From Salinibacter altiplanensis (GTDB taxonomy: Bacteria > Bacteroidota > Rhodothermia > Rhodothermales > Salinibacteraceae): a DNA stretch of 64,000 nt. Each line of letters opens with the position of its first letter. The first letter of the stretch is position 1. The notes under the pieces were generated by a model that made no database searches, was not told the origin of the DNA, and worked only from the letters and a program-made list of their open reading frames with translations. The translations under genes were made by a program, and so were the position numbers. Positions 43,211 to 51,612 of the stretch are shown piece after piece. Location: the NCBI RefSeq assembly GCF_002894645.1, contig NZ_NCQY01000023.1, forward strand, positions 204,789-268,788, in the 5' to 3' direction.

Positions 43211-44458
43211 ATGAGTCCTTCCTCACACTCCTCTTCTTCGTCCTCGGAAACGCCCTTCGACGCCATTGAGGACGCGCTCGCGGCCATCCGAGACGGCGGA
43301 CTTGCGATTGTTGTAGACGATGAGGACCGCGAAAATGAGGGGGACTTCATTGGGGCGGCCGAGGCAATGACGCCCGACCTCGTAAACTTCATGACGAAGG
43401 AGGGCCGCGGCCTCCTGTGCACGGCCATCCCTCCCGAGCGGGCCGACGAACTGGATCTCGACCTGATGGTCGACGCCAACTCGTCGCTCTACAGCACCCC
43501 CTTCACCGTTTCGGTCGACTACCGACAGGGCACGAGCACCGGAATCTCGGCGGCGGACCGCGCAAAGACAATTTGTGCCCTGGCGGATCCGGATGCCTCC
43601 CCGTACGACTTCGTCCGCCCCGGACACGTCTTTCCCCTTCGTGCCCGCACGGGGGGCGTGCTCCGCCGCGCAGGGCACACCGAAGCCGCCGTGGACCTCG
43701 CCCGCCTTGCCGGCCTGGAACCAGCCGGCGCCCTCGTCGAAATCATGAACGAAGACGGGAGCATGGCCCGCGTTCCGCAACTCCGCGAGCGTGCCGAGGC
43801 CCTGGACATGCCGTTCATTACCATCCAGGACCTCATCGCCTACCGCATGCAAAACGAACGGCTCATCGAGCGGGAGGCAGAGGTGACTCTGAACACCGCG
43901 TTCGGGACCTTTCGAGTGATCGCCTACCAGGAGACGCTCACTGGCGACGTGCACCTGGCCCTGTTAAAGGGCGACTGGGCCGAAGATGAGCCCGTCCTCG
44001 TCCGTGTGCACTCGCAGAATGTACTGGGCGATGCGCTAGCGGCACGGCGCGAATCGTACAGCGAGCAACTGGCCGAGGCACTCCTCCAGGTGGCGCACGA
44101 AGGCACGGGGGCCATTCTCTACATGATGCAGAGCAACCACGGCCAGGGCCTCCTCTCGAAGCTCAAAGACCTGGAGCGTCATCAGAATCAGGACGACGGA
44201 GGCCCCGCAGACGTATCGCTCGAAATGGATCACCGCGACTACGGCATCGGGTGTCAGATCCTCCGGGACCTCGGCATCCGAAAGCTCCGGCTGCTCACAA
44301 ACAACCCTCGCAAGCGGATTGGGCTGGCCGGATACGGCCTCGACCTCGTCGAGCAGACCCCCATTGAGTTGCCCACAGAGGCTCAAGACCACCTGTCCAC
44401 CGTCGCGGCCGACCGGCTCACACCACTTCTGATGGAGCTTATCGATCCCGGCGTTTAG
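43211..44458 (+). CDS. RibBA-like protein: intact DHBP synthase domain, degenerate GTP cyclohydrolase II domain
   Basis: A 415-residue protein. The N-terminal 3,4-dihydroxy-2-butanone 4-phosphate synthase domain (about 1-205) is intact: [45 protein letters not shown]. The C-terminal domain has the cyclohydrolase II fold, but the region [20 protein letters not shown] replaces the zinc-binding Cys-x-x-...-Cys-x-Cys with Asn, Glu and Tyr, and [11 protein letters not shown] replaces the catalytic GRGIGL. It therefore probably makes only the four-carbon riboflavin precursor, like the RibBX type. A true GTP cyclohydrolase II must be elsewhere. Confidence 0.85.
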   Translation: MSPSSHSSSSSSETPFDAIEDALAAIRDGGLAIVVDDEDRENEGDFIGAAEAMTPDLVNFMTKEGRGLLCTAIPPERADELDLDLMVDANSSLYSTPFTVSVDYRQGTSTGISAADRAKTICALADPDASPYDFVRPGHVFPLRARTGGVLRRAGHTEAAVDLARLAGLEPAGALVEIMNEDGSMARVPQLRERAEALDMPFITIQDLIAYRMQNERLIEREAEVTLNTAFGTFRVIAYQETLTGDVHLALLKGDWAEDEPVLVRVHSQNVLGDALAARRESYSEQLAEALLQVAHEGTGAILYMMQSNHGQGLLSKLKDLERHQNQDDGGPADVSLEMDHRDYGIGCQILRDLGIRKLRLLTNNPRKRIGLAGYGLDLVEQTPIELPTEAQDHLSTVAADRLTPLLMELIDPGV

Positions 44459-44480
44459 AACCTGTTTCAATGCGTGCCTT

Positions 44481-44627
44481 GAGGTCCCAACCGGAGGCAA
44501 TGACCGGCACATCGCCTCCGGCTTCAAGCGGTCGTGCCGCGGTGCCCCTCGACCATGGGTCGACCCGGTCCCTCGGTGCCCTCCCCATCTGATTCGAGCC
44601 CAAGACAGATTCTTGGTCCTGGGACGT
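44481..44627. repeat. Hairpin element, copy A (between ribBX and the origin)
   Basis: About 147 nt that align with the dnaA-leader element. The core is a 12-bp stem at 44491-44502 and 44510-44521 with a 7-nt loop, with one A.C pair at 44499/44513. As in copy B, this pair is G.U on the minus strand. It begins 22 bp after the ribBX stop codon. Either a structured RNA or a dispersed repeat is possible; no other copy is seen in the window. Confidence 0.6.
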
Positions 44628-44667
44628 TCCCCCTTCGTTCGTGCCTCCGGCCCAGCCTCCCTTCCGT

Positions 44668-44832
44668 ATGTCAAGCTCCCAGATCTTTCAGGCCATCTAC
44701 GCGCTCATCGCCATCTTCAGCGCGTCGCTCACAGTGATCCGCCTGCAGGCCGGAGACTGGATGGCCGCATTATGGCCCGCCCTCATTGCCGGCTTCTGTA
44801 TCTATCGTCTCTTTACGGTGTCAGGGGACTAA
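44668..44832 (+). CDS. Small two-helix membrane protein, 54 aa
   Basis: MSSSQIFQAIYALIAI begins a first helix that runs to LTVIRLQAG, and AALWPALIAGFCIYRLF is a second. There is no known family. The ATG at 44668 is chosen over a GTG at 44641. It sits between the hairpin element and the origin candidate, and codon use fits a real gene. Function unknown. Confidence 0.5.
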   Translation: MSSSQIFQAIYALIAIFSASLTVIRLQAGDWMAALWPALIAGFCIYRLFTVSGD

Positions 44833-44889
44833 TCCCTTCCAGCAAATCGTCCTCGGCAGGGTGGTCCTTCCCCTATGCGTCTGAGAATG

Positions 44890-45310
44890 CCCTTTATCCA
44901 CAAGATTGTGGATAACTCGTGGATAAGTGGGGGATAACGTCTGGATAATCTGTGCACGAGAATTGAGATTCTGTCGCCCGTGCATAACTGCCCCGGATAT
45001 CCACACCGGTCCCCACCTTGTGCACACTGTGGACGAGTGTTCATAACTAGGCCCGTGAGATCCCCCATTCTCTCGTGGATTACTGTGGACACGTGGAAAA
45101 CTACGCCTTCACCGGCCTTCAGCGCCGTGTACCGGCTTTCAGTAGCCGTCCGTTTGTGGATAACCTCGTGAATGACTGGGGAGACTATCCACATCCCAGC
45201 GGCACGGATGTGGGCAACTCAGTTATCCACATTTCCACACGCCTAACAACAACAACCACATCTTTTAAAAAATCCCAAGTGCTTTATTCATACTAGGGAG
45301 TGTGGATAAC
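44890..45310. other. oriC: Probable chromosomal replication origin (oriC)
   Basis: Five perfect DnaA boxes are present: TTATCCACA at 44894-44902 and 45223-45231 (plus), and TGTGGATAA at 44907-44915, 45155-45163 and 45301-45309 (minus). One-mismatch boxes lie at 44918-44926, 44940-44948, 44997-45005 and 45185-45193, with further weaker ones. An AT-rich tract at 45259-45294 (CATCTTTTAAAAAATCC) would be the unwinding element. No other part of the window has comparable density. It sits between a small membrane protein and comEC, about 11.2 kb after dnaA. Confidence 0.82.
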
Positions 45311-45481
45311 TTGACGCTCAGGCAGCGCCCGACCAGGAGAGGCCACATGTCAGGAGGTTCTTCTCTGGAAAACTGATACACGGTTTTGTATCGGTTGAGT
45401 CTGAAGGATATTCCCATTTAGGAATAAGTAAGGTGTCTAGTGACACCGGCACGAAAGCCCCTGAACGAGAAGATTTATATC

Positions 45482-47953
45482 CTACTTCCACCGTGCTTGC
45501 CATACTTCCTTTCCGTCTGTGCGAATCCACACTGCACCCTTTTTGCTAATGCTGTGTACTTGCTCTGATCGCTCTTGCCACCTGCGAATCACCTTTTCAC
45601 TGGGCATATCATATTGAGTGCTTCTACCTGTACTTACCACCGCATGCGTTCGCTCTGGATCGCCCACTAAGTGCACGAACTCTGGGTGGCTACTGGTCTC
45701 GGATCCGTGATGCGGAACCTTTACTACGTGTCCTCCCAGATTCTCTCCGTATGTTCGAACCAGGTCTTGTTCGGCGAGCCTTTCAATGTCTCCAGGGAGA
45801 AGAACATCCACACGTCCATACTGGACACGAAGCACGACAGAAGCATCATTTTCTCCCCCAAAGTTGTCATGGGCAGGCGGACTAAGGACCCTTGCCCGAA
45901 CGGATGCCCCCAGCCGAAGTGTGTCTCCCCGCCGGGCGGCCTGATGAGGAATGTCCTCTTGATCGAGAAGACGACGCGTTTCATCGTACAACTCGGTGTC
46001 CACCGGGTACCCATTGTGCACCAGGCGACCCACCTGCACTTCTCTCAAGAGAGTCGGGACTCCCCCTAAGTGATCCTGGTCGGAATGAGAGACAACAACG
46101 AGGTCCAGTCGTTGGATGCCTTGTTGCTCCAGAAAGGGAAGGACCGTGAACTCTGCGGCCGCCCCACTCGGGGATCGTGGCCCCGTGTCAACAAGTACGT
46201 GCCGCCCTGAGGGCGTTTTGAGAAGGGCAGCGTCTCCCTGTCCCACGTCGAAGAACACGAGGTCGAGGGTGGGCCTTGCTCCGGGTCCAACCACAGATCC
46301 CCAGACAGCCACGGTTAGGAAAAGAGAGCTCGCAATTACCCAGCGCCACCGGAGACGGGGGCGTGGCCACTGTGCGATGGCGACCAGTCCGGCCCCAAGG
46401 GCCCCTAGCTTCCAGAAATCCGGGGTTGACATTCGGATTCCTGCCCAAGAAAACCAGTCGGCTCCGTACCGGGACGTGGCAAGAAGCCCCTGCAGAAACA
46501 GATCCGCTGCACTTCCGAAGGAGGCCGCCGCCGCGGTCCACAGGCCCCCCATGGTGACGGTTACAATTGCGGACGTAAGGGCCAGTCCCGTGCACGGAAT
46601 CCCAATCATGTTCAGGAACAGGCCGGCAGCGGACACCCACCCAAAGTGGTAGAGAAGAACGGGAGCGGTTCCCAAGATGGCAGCCGCCGAGGCCGTACCG
46701 GTCGAGACAAGCCAGTCCAGAGACGCAGAATTCCGATACCGCTCCGGCACCCCCTCACGAAATCGAGGATTGAGGGCCACGATGCCCGCCACTGCCGCCA
46801 TCGATAACTGAAACCCGGCGTCAAACAACATGGGAGGTCGCACCGCAAGCAGCACCAGGGCCGCACTCCCAAGTGTGTTCAGTGGATGAGCCGACCGCTG
46901 AAAAAAGATGCCTCCGATAAACAGGGTTGCCATGACCACAGCCCGAACGACCGACGGCCGCCCTCCCGTCAACAGCATGTAGATGATCAAGACGAAGACC
47001 GTAACCACGGCCCGCACAACCTCCACCGTGCGCCACCGCAACCGAAAGCGCATCAGGAATGGGCGGAGCAGCGTATAGAGCACCATGCCCACCAGGAAGA
47101 CGTGCAGGCCCGACACGGCGAGGAGGTGCATGAGTCCGGTTTTTGCGAAGCGATCTCGCTGGGCATCGGTAATGCGGCTCCGGTCCCCCAGCAGCAGTGC
47201 CCGGAGCACGGCGCGCCCCTCCCCACTTGGCACGTACCGGGCGATCTGCCGACGGATGTGCCCGCGGACCGAAACGAGCGCATCTTGCAGTGCCCCACGC
47301 CGATTTCCCAAAACGATGACATGGTCGGGCGCATCGACGTACAGAGTGCAGCAAATGCCCCGTCGGGACAAGTAGGCACTGTAGTCAAACCCCCCCGGAT
47401 TGCGACGCCCCGAGGGACGTCGCAAAGACCCGTGGAGCCGAACCATGTCTCCCTGATGGAGTTTTGGGAAAGACGGAGCCGCGTTGGCCCAGGGAGACGG
47501 CTTCAGGGTCGCCCGAACCTGCCCGTCTACGGCGGCTGTGTCGCGGGGGCCGAAGAGGGTGTCGGTCTCCAAGACAAATCGCGTGGCCTCCTCGGTCTGT
47601 TGAGGAGCGTTCGTGATGGCTCCCTGCACACTCACCGCGTTCCGGCTTTTCTCAGCTGCGGGAGCGAGGCCTCGGGGGGAGCGGGCCTCGTAGGCGGCAT
47701 GGCGGGCCCCGCCGGCAGCACACATGACCAGCATGACGGCAAAGGTACGGCCGAGAGGGGCAAGGGTGACAAGCCGGGTCCGGTCCCACCACTGCATCCC
47801 TACGAACAGCGCGAGCCCACCCCCAACGCCACCAAGCCAGAGAAAGAAAGAGGCCGCAACGAGCCTCGACGCCCCCACAATTCCAAGTGCGAAGGCCCCC
47901 GCCACACAGAGGGCCGGATACGCACTCCATTGAATCGACGAGTCGGAACGCAT
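45482..47953 (-). CDS. comEC: ComEC/Rec2-family DNA-uptake channel protein
   Basis: An 823-residue membrane protein of usual ComEC length. The N-terminal part has membrane helices, an OB-like region (RATLKPSPWANAAPSFPKLH) and the Competence core (about 230-500: MHLLAVSGLHVFLVGMVLYT, LTGGRPSVVRAVVMATLF). A C-terminal metallo-beta-lactamase domain follows, with DVGQGDAALLKTPSGRHVLV, SHSDQDHLGGV and KVPHHGSETS. It should carry single-stranded DNA across the inner membrane in transformation. The start at 47953 is taken; 47965 would add four residues. GC content falls sharply in the 3' third, next to the origin. Confidence 0.92.
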   Translation of the reverse strand: MRSDSSIQWSAYPALCVAGAFALGIVGASRLVAASFFLWLGGVGGGLALFVGMQWWDRTRLVTLAPLGRTFAVMLVMCAAGGARHAAYEARSPRGLAPAAEKSRNAVSVQGAITNAPQQTEEATRFVLETDTLFGPRDTAAVDGQVRATLKPSPWANAAPSFPKLHQGDMVRLHGSLRRPSGRRNPGGFDYSAYLSRRGICCTLYVDAPDHVIVLGNRRGALQDALVSVRGHIRRQIARYVPSGEGRAVLRALLLGDRSRITDAQRDRFAKTGLMHLLAVSGLHVFLVGMVLYTLLRPFLMRFRLRWRTVEVVRAVVTVFVLIIYMLLTGGRPSVVRAVVMATLFIGGIFFQRSAHPLNTLGSAALVLLAVRPPMLFDAGFQLSMAAVAGIVALNPRFREGVPERYRNSASLDWLVSTGTASAAAILGTAPVLLYHFGWVSAAGLFLNMIGIPCTGLALTSAIVTVTMGGLWTAAAASFGSAADLFLQGLLATSRYGADWFSWAGIRMSTPDFWKLGALGAGLVAIAQWPRPRLRWRWVIASSLFLTVAVWGSVVGPGARPTLDLVFFDVGQGDAALLKTPSGRHVLVDTGPRSPSGAAAEFTVLPFLEQQGIQRLDLVVVSHSDQDHLGGVPTLLREVQVGRLVHNGYPVDTELYDETRRLLDQEDIPHQAARRGDTLRLGASVRARVLSPPAHDNFGGENDASVVLRVQYGRVDVLLPGDIERLAEQDLVRTYGENLGGHVVKVPHHGSETSSHPEFVHLVGDPERTHAVVSTGRSTQYDMPSEKVIRRWQERSEQVHSISKKGAVWIRTDGKEVWQARWK

Positions 47954-48169
47954 GAAGCGGGACACTACCGTCCAGGAGAAGCGGGCTCGAAAGACACATT
48001 GCTCCCGGAGGGCCTAACATTTTCTCACGGCACGGCAAAAGCGACCCTAAATCCAAAATTGAGGGAATCCAGGTACAGGCCCGAACCTGCCTTCGCCGCA
48101 GAAAATAAAAGCTGTCTCCGCACAACTGCGGCTTCCCCACCCCCCCTATCTTCCGGACGGTCCTTCGCC

Positions 48170-48652
48170 ATGAGTTCCCGACGCAACGCCCGTGAGCAGG
48201 TTATGAAGGCGCTCTACGCGAATGAACAGACCGAAGGGGACGCCGATCAGGCCGTGCATGCCCTCGTGCAGGTGCCACTTAGCGACGATCCCCCGACCCG
48301 GGATTTTGCCGAGCGCCTCTTCCAAGAGACCCTGGATGCGATGGAGGTGGCCGACGGGATCATCGAAAAGCACACGGACAATTGGGAGATTGACCGCATT
48401 GCGGCCATCGACCGGTGCCTGCTCCGGATGGCGACCACAGAACTTCTGGAGTTTGAAGAGGTCCCGCCGAAGGTATCGGTCGACGAAGCGATTGAGATTG
48501 CCAAGCGGTACAGCACGCCCCGAAGCGGGACGTTTGTCAATGGGGTGATCGACGCCGTCCTGCTCGACCTCCACGACCAGAAGCGGCTCAACAAAACCGG
48601 CCGTGGCCTCATCGGGATGGACACCATTCAGGAGCGGGCCGACTCGTTGTAG
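48170..48652 (+). CDS. nusB: Transcription antitermination factor NusB
   Basis: A 160-residue all-helical protein. It starts SSRRNAREQVMKALYANEQT and has DFAERLFQETLDAMEVADGI, WEIDRIAAIDRCLLRMATTE and the conserved DEAIEIAKRYSTPRSGTFVNG. NusB binds boxA with S10 to promote rRNA antitermination. The ATG at 48170 is chosen because the longer frame runs antisense to comEC. It is divergent from comEC by 216 bp. Confidence 0.95.
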   Translation: MSSRRNAREQVMKALYANEQTEGDADQAVHALVQVPLSDDPPTRDFAERLFQETLDAMEVADGIIEKHTDNWEIDRIAAIDRCLLRMATTELLEFEEVPPKVSVDEAIEIAKRYSTPRSGTFVNGVIDAVLLDLHDQKRLNKTGRGLIGMDTIQERADSL

Positions 48653-48708
48653 GTCCCAGCCGTCGGCCGAGTCGACTTTTCTCTTCCCCTCACTGCAGAG
48701 CACACGCG

Positions 48709-49371
48709 ATGGGACTTATAGCCGTCGGCGACATCCACGGATGCCTTGCGTCCCTCAACGCCCTCCTGGATCGGCTGAGTCCCTCCCCGGACGATCATCT
48801 CCTGTTTGTCGGGGACTACATCGACCGAGGCCCTGACTCAAAAGGAGTGATCGACCGGCTGCTGGACCTGCGTGAGGAGGTTCCCTGTACATTTTTGCGG
48901 GGGAACCACGAGGCGATGATGATCGAGTACCTCGACGCCGGGGCCTTTAGCCTCTGGCGCATGAACGGGGGCGTCTCGACGCTCCAGAACTACCTCAAGG
49001 GCGACAGCTCGGAGGTTCACATTCCGGCCGCGCACGCCGAGTTCGTCCGCGACACGAAGCTCTACCACGAGACGGACGACTTCCTGTTCGTCCACGCCGG
49101 GCTGCGCCCCGACCTCACGGTGGAGGAGAACCTCCAGCAGCCCGACGAAGAAGTGCTGTTGTGGGAGCGTGGGCACCTGGAGGCCTCCGGGCTGGCCTGG
49201 GAAAAACCGGTGGTGTGCGGCCACACGCCCCAGCCGGACCCCATCAGTCACGAGAAGCTGATTCTGATCGACACCGGCTGCGTCTACCACATAAAGCCCG
49301 GCCTGGGGCGCCTTACGGCGGTGCGTCTCCCGGAACGGGAATTTGTCGACGTGCCCTACGCCGACGGGTGA
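48709..49371 (+). CDS. Calcineurin-like serine/threonine phosphatase (PrpA/ApaH type)
   Basis: A 220-residue metallophosphoesterase with the five motifs of the PPP family: GDIHGCL, GDYIDRGPDSKGV, LRGNHEAMM, VHAGLRPD and GHTPQP. Size and motifs match bacterial PrpA-like protein phosphatases or the diadenosine tetraphosphatase group. It lies 56 bp after nusB on the same strand. The true substrate cannot be told. Confidence 0.85.
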   Translation: MGLIAVGDIHGCLASLNALLDRLSPSPDDHLLFVGDYIDRGPDSKGVIDRLLDLREEVPCTFLRGNHEAMMIEYLDAGAFSLWRMNGGVSTLQNYLKGDSSEVHIPAAHAEFVRDTKLYHETDDFLFVHAGLRPDLTVEENLQQPDEEVLLWERGHLEASGLAWEKPVVCGHTPQPDPISHEKLILIDTGCVYHIKPGLGRLTAVRLPEREFVDVPYADG

Positions 49372-49456
49372 GCCTGCGCTGGACTGGACGCAGGAACACA
49401 CCTGTCGGACGCGCAATTCACCCCGGTCGCATTCACCTCCAGGTCCCCACCCTCCA

Positions 49457-50551
49457 ATGTCGCTCCAGTGTGGCCTCGTCGGCCTCCCCAACGTGGGCAA
49501 GTCCACCATCTTCAACGCGCTGAGCAGCGCCGGCGCCGAGGCCGACAACTATCCGTTTTGTACGGTTGATCCCAACGTGGGCGTCGTGCCGGTGCCCGAC
49601 GAACGGCTCCCGCGCGTCGCCGAGCTGGCCGGGTCGCCGGAGACGGTTCCTACCAGCATCGAGTTTGTCGACATCGCCGGGCTCGTGGAGGGGGCGGCCG
49701 AGGGCGAAGGATTGGGCAACCAGTTCCTTGCTCAGATTCGAGAGGTGGATGCGATCATTCACGTCGTGCGCTGCTTCGAGGATGAGGAGGTGGCCCATGT
49801 TGCGGGCTCGGTGGATCCGGTGCGGGACGTAGAGGTGATTAACACGGAGCTGCTGCTGAAAGACCTGGAGACGGTCGAGAAGCGCCTCGAAAAGGTGAAG
49901 ACGGCCGCGAACAAGGGCGACCCGGACGCCGCCGAGGAACTGGAGGTGTTCGAGCGGCTCCACGACCACCTGAGTGGTGGGGAGTGGGCCCGCTCGTTCG
50001 AGGTTGGGGAGCCCGCGCGTCCACTCGTCGACGAGCTGTTTTTGGTGACCGACAAGCCGGTTCTGTACGTCGCAAACGTGGGGGAGGAGGCCCTTCCCGA
50101 CGGCAACGCGTACGTCGATCGGCTCCGGGCCATCGCCCACGATGAGAACACCGGGGTCGTGGTCACGTCGGCGGAGCTGGAGGCCCAGCTGACCACGCTT
50201 GACCCGGAGGAGCGTCAGCTGTTCCTGGAGGATGCGGGGCTGCGCCGAGCCGGTCTTGAGCGCCTCATCCATACCGCGTACGACGTGCTCGATCTCATCA
50301 CCTTCTTTACGGCCGATGAGAAGGGGGCCTACGCCTGGGCCATCGAGGCGGGGACCGAAGCCCCACAGGCCGCCGGCGAGGTCCACAGCGACTTCGAACA
50401 GGGATTCATCAAGGCCGAAACGATCCCCTTCTCGGACTTCGACGAGGCCGGTTCCGAGGCTGCCGCCCGCGAGGCGGGGCTCATTCGCACCGAGGGAAAG
50501 GACTACGTGGTGGAGGACGGGGACGTGATGGAGTTTCGGTTCAACGTGTAG
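49457..50551 (+). CDS. ychF: Obg-like ATPase YchF
   Basis: A 364-residue cytosolic ATPase. It starts SLQCGLVGLPNVGKSTIFNA, has the conserved DNYPFCTVDPNVGVVPVPD switch and a helical hairpin (LLLKDLETVEKRLEKVKTAA), and ends in the TGS domain (FIKAETIPFSDF, EGKDYVVEDGDVM). YchF prefers ATP to GTP and binds ribosomes in stress responses. The ATG at 49457 matches the canonical start. It follows the phosphatase by 86 bp. Confidence 0.95.
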   Translation: MSLQCGLVGLPNVGKSTIFNALSSAGAEADNYPFCTVDPNVGVVPVPDERLPRVAELAGSPETVPTSIEFVDIAGLVEGAAEGEGLGNQFLAQIREVDAIIHVVRCFEDEEVAHVAGSVDPVRDVEVINTELLLKDLETVEKRLEKVKTAANKGDPDAAEELEVFERLHDHLSGGEWARSFEVGEPARPLVDELFLVTDKPVLYVANVGEEALPDGNAYVDRLRAIAHDENTGVVVTSAELEAQLTTLDPEERQLFLEDAGLRRAGLERLIHTAYDVLDLITFFTADEKGAYAWAIEAGTEAPQAAGEVHSDFEQGFIKAETIPFSDFDEAGSEAAAREAGLIRTEGKDYVVEDGDVMEFRFNV

Positions 50552-50689
50552 TCCCCCGAAAGCCCCCGTCGTGTACGGGCCGACTGTCTCACGGCCCTGT
50601 CCCCTACTCCGCAAGAAGTCGGGGCTGCACCTCTGCGTCCTGCCCTGTATATTGCCCCTGTTCTATCTTTCCAAGCCACGTTTTCCAGC

Positions 50690-51541
50690 ATGACGCGCGG
50701 TTCCGCTTCGCTGATCGCTACGTTTCTGATGGGCGGCCTGCTCTGGGCCGGCTGCTCGTCGGACTCGACCCCCGGTTCGGAGTCCGTCGTGTCCCCAACC
50801 GATACCATTGCGCCCAAGACGCGGGCCGACTCGGTGGCCTACCGGCTTCTCCAGGCCCACGGCATGGACGCATGGGCGTCGTCGCCGTATCTCCGGTTTA
50901 ACTTCGGCATCGAGACGCCGGGCGGTGCGCAGACGATTGCGCGGCACCTCTGGAACCGAAACACGGGCGAGTACCGGATCGAGTGGTCTGCCGGGCCGGA
51001 TTCCTCCTACGTGGCGCTCGTCAACGTTCGGGACCAGCACGACGGCCGCCTGGGCGGAACGGCCTATCTGAACGGAGATGAGCTAACGGGAGCGGCGGGG
51101 GAAAGCGCCCGCGAAGAGGCCTACGGGCGGTTCGTGAACGACACGTACTGGCTGCTGGCCCCGCTGAAGGCCTTCGATTCGGGGGTGAACCGCAGCTACC
51201 TGCCAGATTCCTCCACCGCCGAGCACGATGTTCTCCGGCTGACCTTCAACGATGTCGGGCGCACGCCGGGCGACCAGTACTGGCTGTACGTGTCAACCGA
51301 GACGGGACGACTCGACCGGTGGGCCTATCACCTCCAGGGGATGCCCGAAGACGCGCCGCCTCAGTTCTACGACTGGACGCAGTACCGGGAGCTGCCGTCG
51401 TCCGGTGGAACCGTCCGCCTTGCGTCTCGGAAGGCGGCCGTTGGGGCGGATCAGGCGCTCCTCACCAATCAGTTGGCGCTTCCCGAATCGCCGCCGGAGG
51501 GGGCGTTCTCGACGCCCAAACCGATGCTCGGAAGCGAGTGA
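50690..51541 (+). CDS. Predicted lipoprotein, DUF6503-like
   Basis: A 283-residue protein with a signal peptide and lipobox WAGCSSD. The mature part has RADSVAYRLLQAHGMDAWAS and YLRFNFGIETPG, then repeated beta strands (GEYRIEWSAG, LRLTFNDVG, DQYWLYVST), like the half-barrel folds of LolA-type lipoprotein binders and DUF6503. The family call is from pattern only. It is followed 72 bp later by a LolC-like permease, which suggests a lipoprotein-handling pair. The start has a TATAT tract about 45 bp upstream. Confidence 0.6.
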   Translation: MTRGSASLIATFLMGGLLWAGCSSDSTPGSESVVSPTDTIAPKTRADSVAYRLLQAHGMDAWASSPYLRFNFGIETPGGAQTIARHLWNRNTGEYRIEWSAGPDSSYVALVNVRDQHDGRLGGTAYLNGDELTGAAGESAREEAYGRFVNDTYWLLAPLKAFDSGVNRSYLPDSSTAEHDVLRLTFNDVGRTPGDQYWLYVSTETGRLDRWAYHLQGMPEDAPPQFYDWTQYRELPSSGGTVRLASRKAAVGADQALLTNQLALPESPPEGAFSTPKPMLGSE

Positions 51542-51612
51542 TCTCGTTTCCTCGGGGCGGCGGCGCCCTGGGGGCCGTTCCGCGCTGACCGACGGACGAT
51601 AGACGACCCACC

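Noticed and set aside
44890-45310. CRISPR array (repeated TGTGGATAA-like words)
   Set aside because: The repeats are 9-mers, inverted relative to each other and irregularly spaced; they are DnaA boxes.
46886-48169. N-terminal extension of over 400 residues before nusB
   Set aside because: It runs antisense to comEC and is not conserved; the ATG at 48170 gives a normal NusB.
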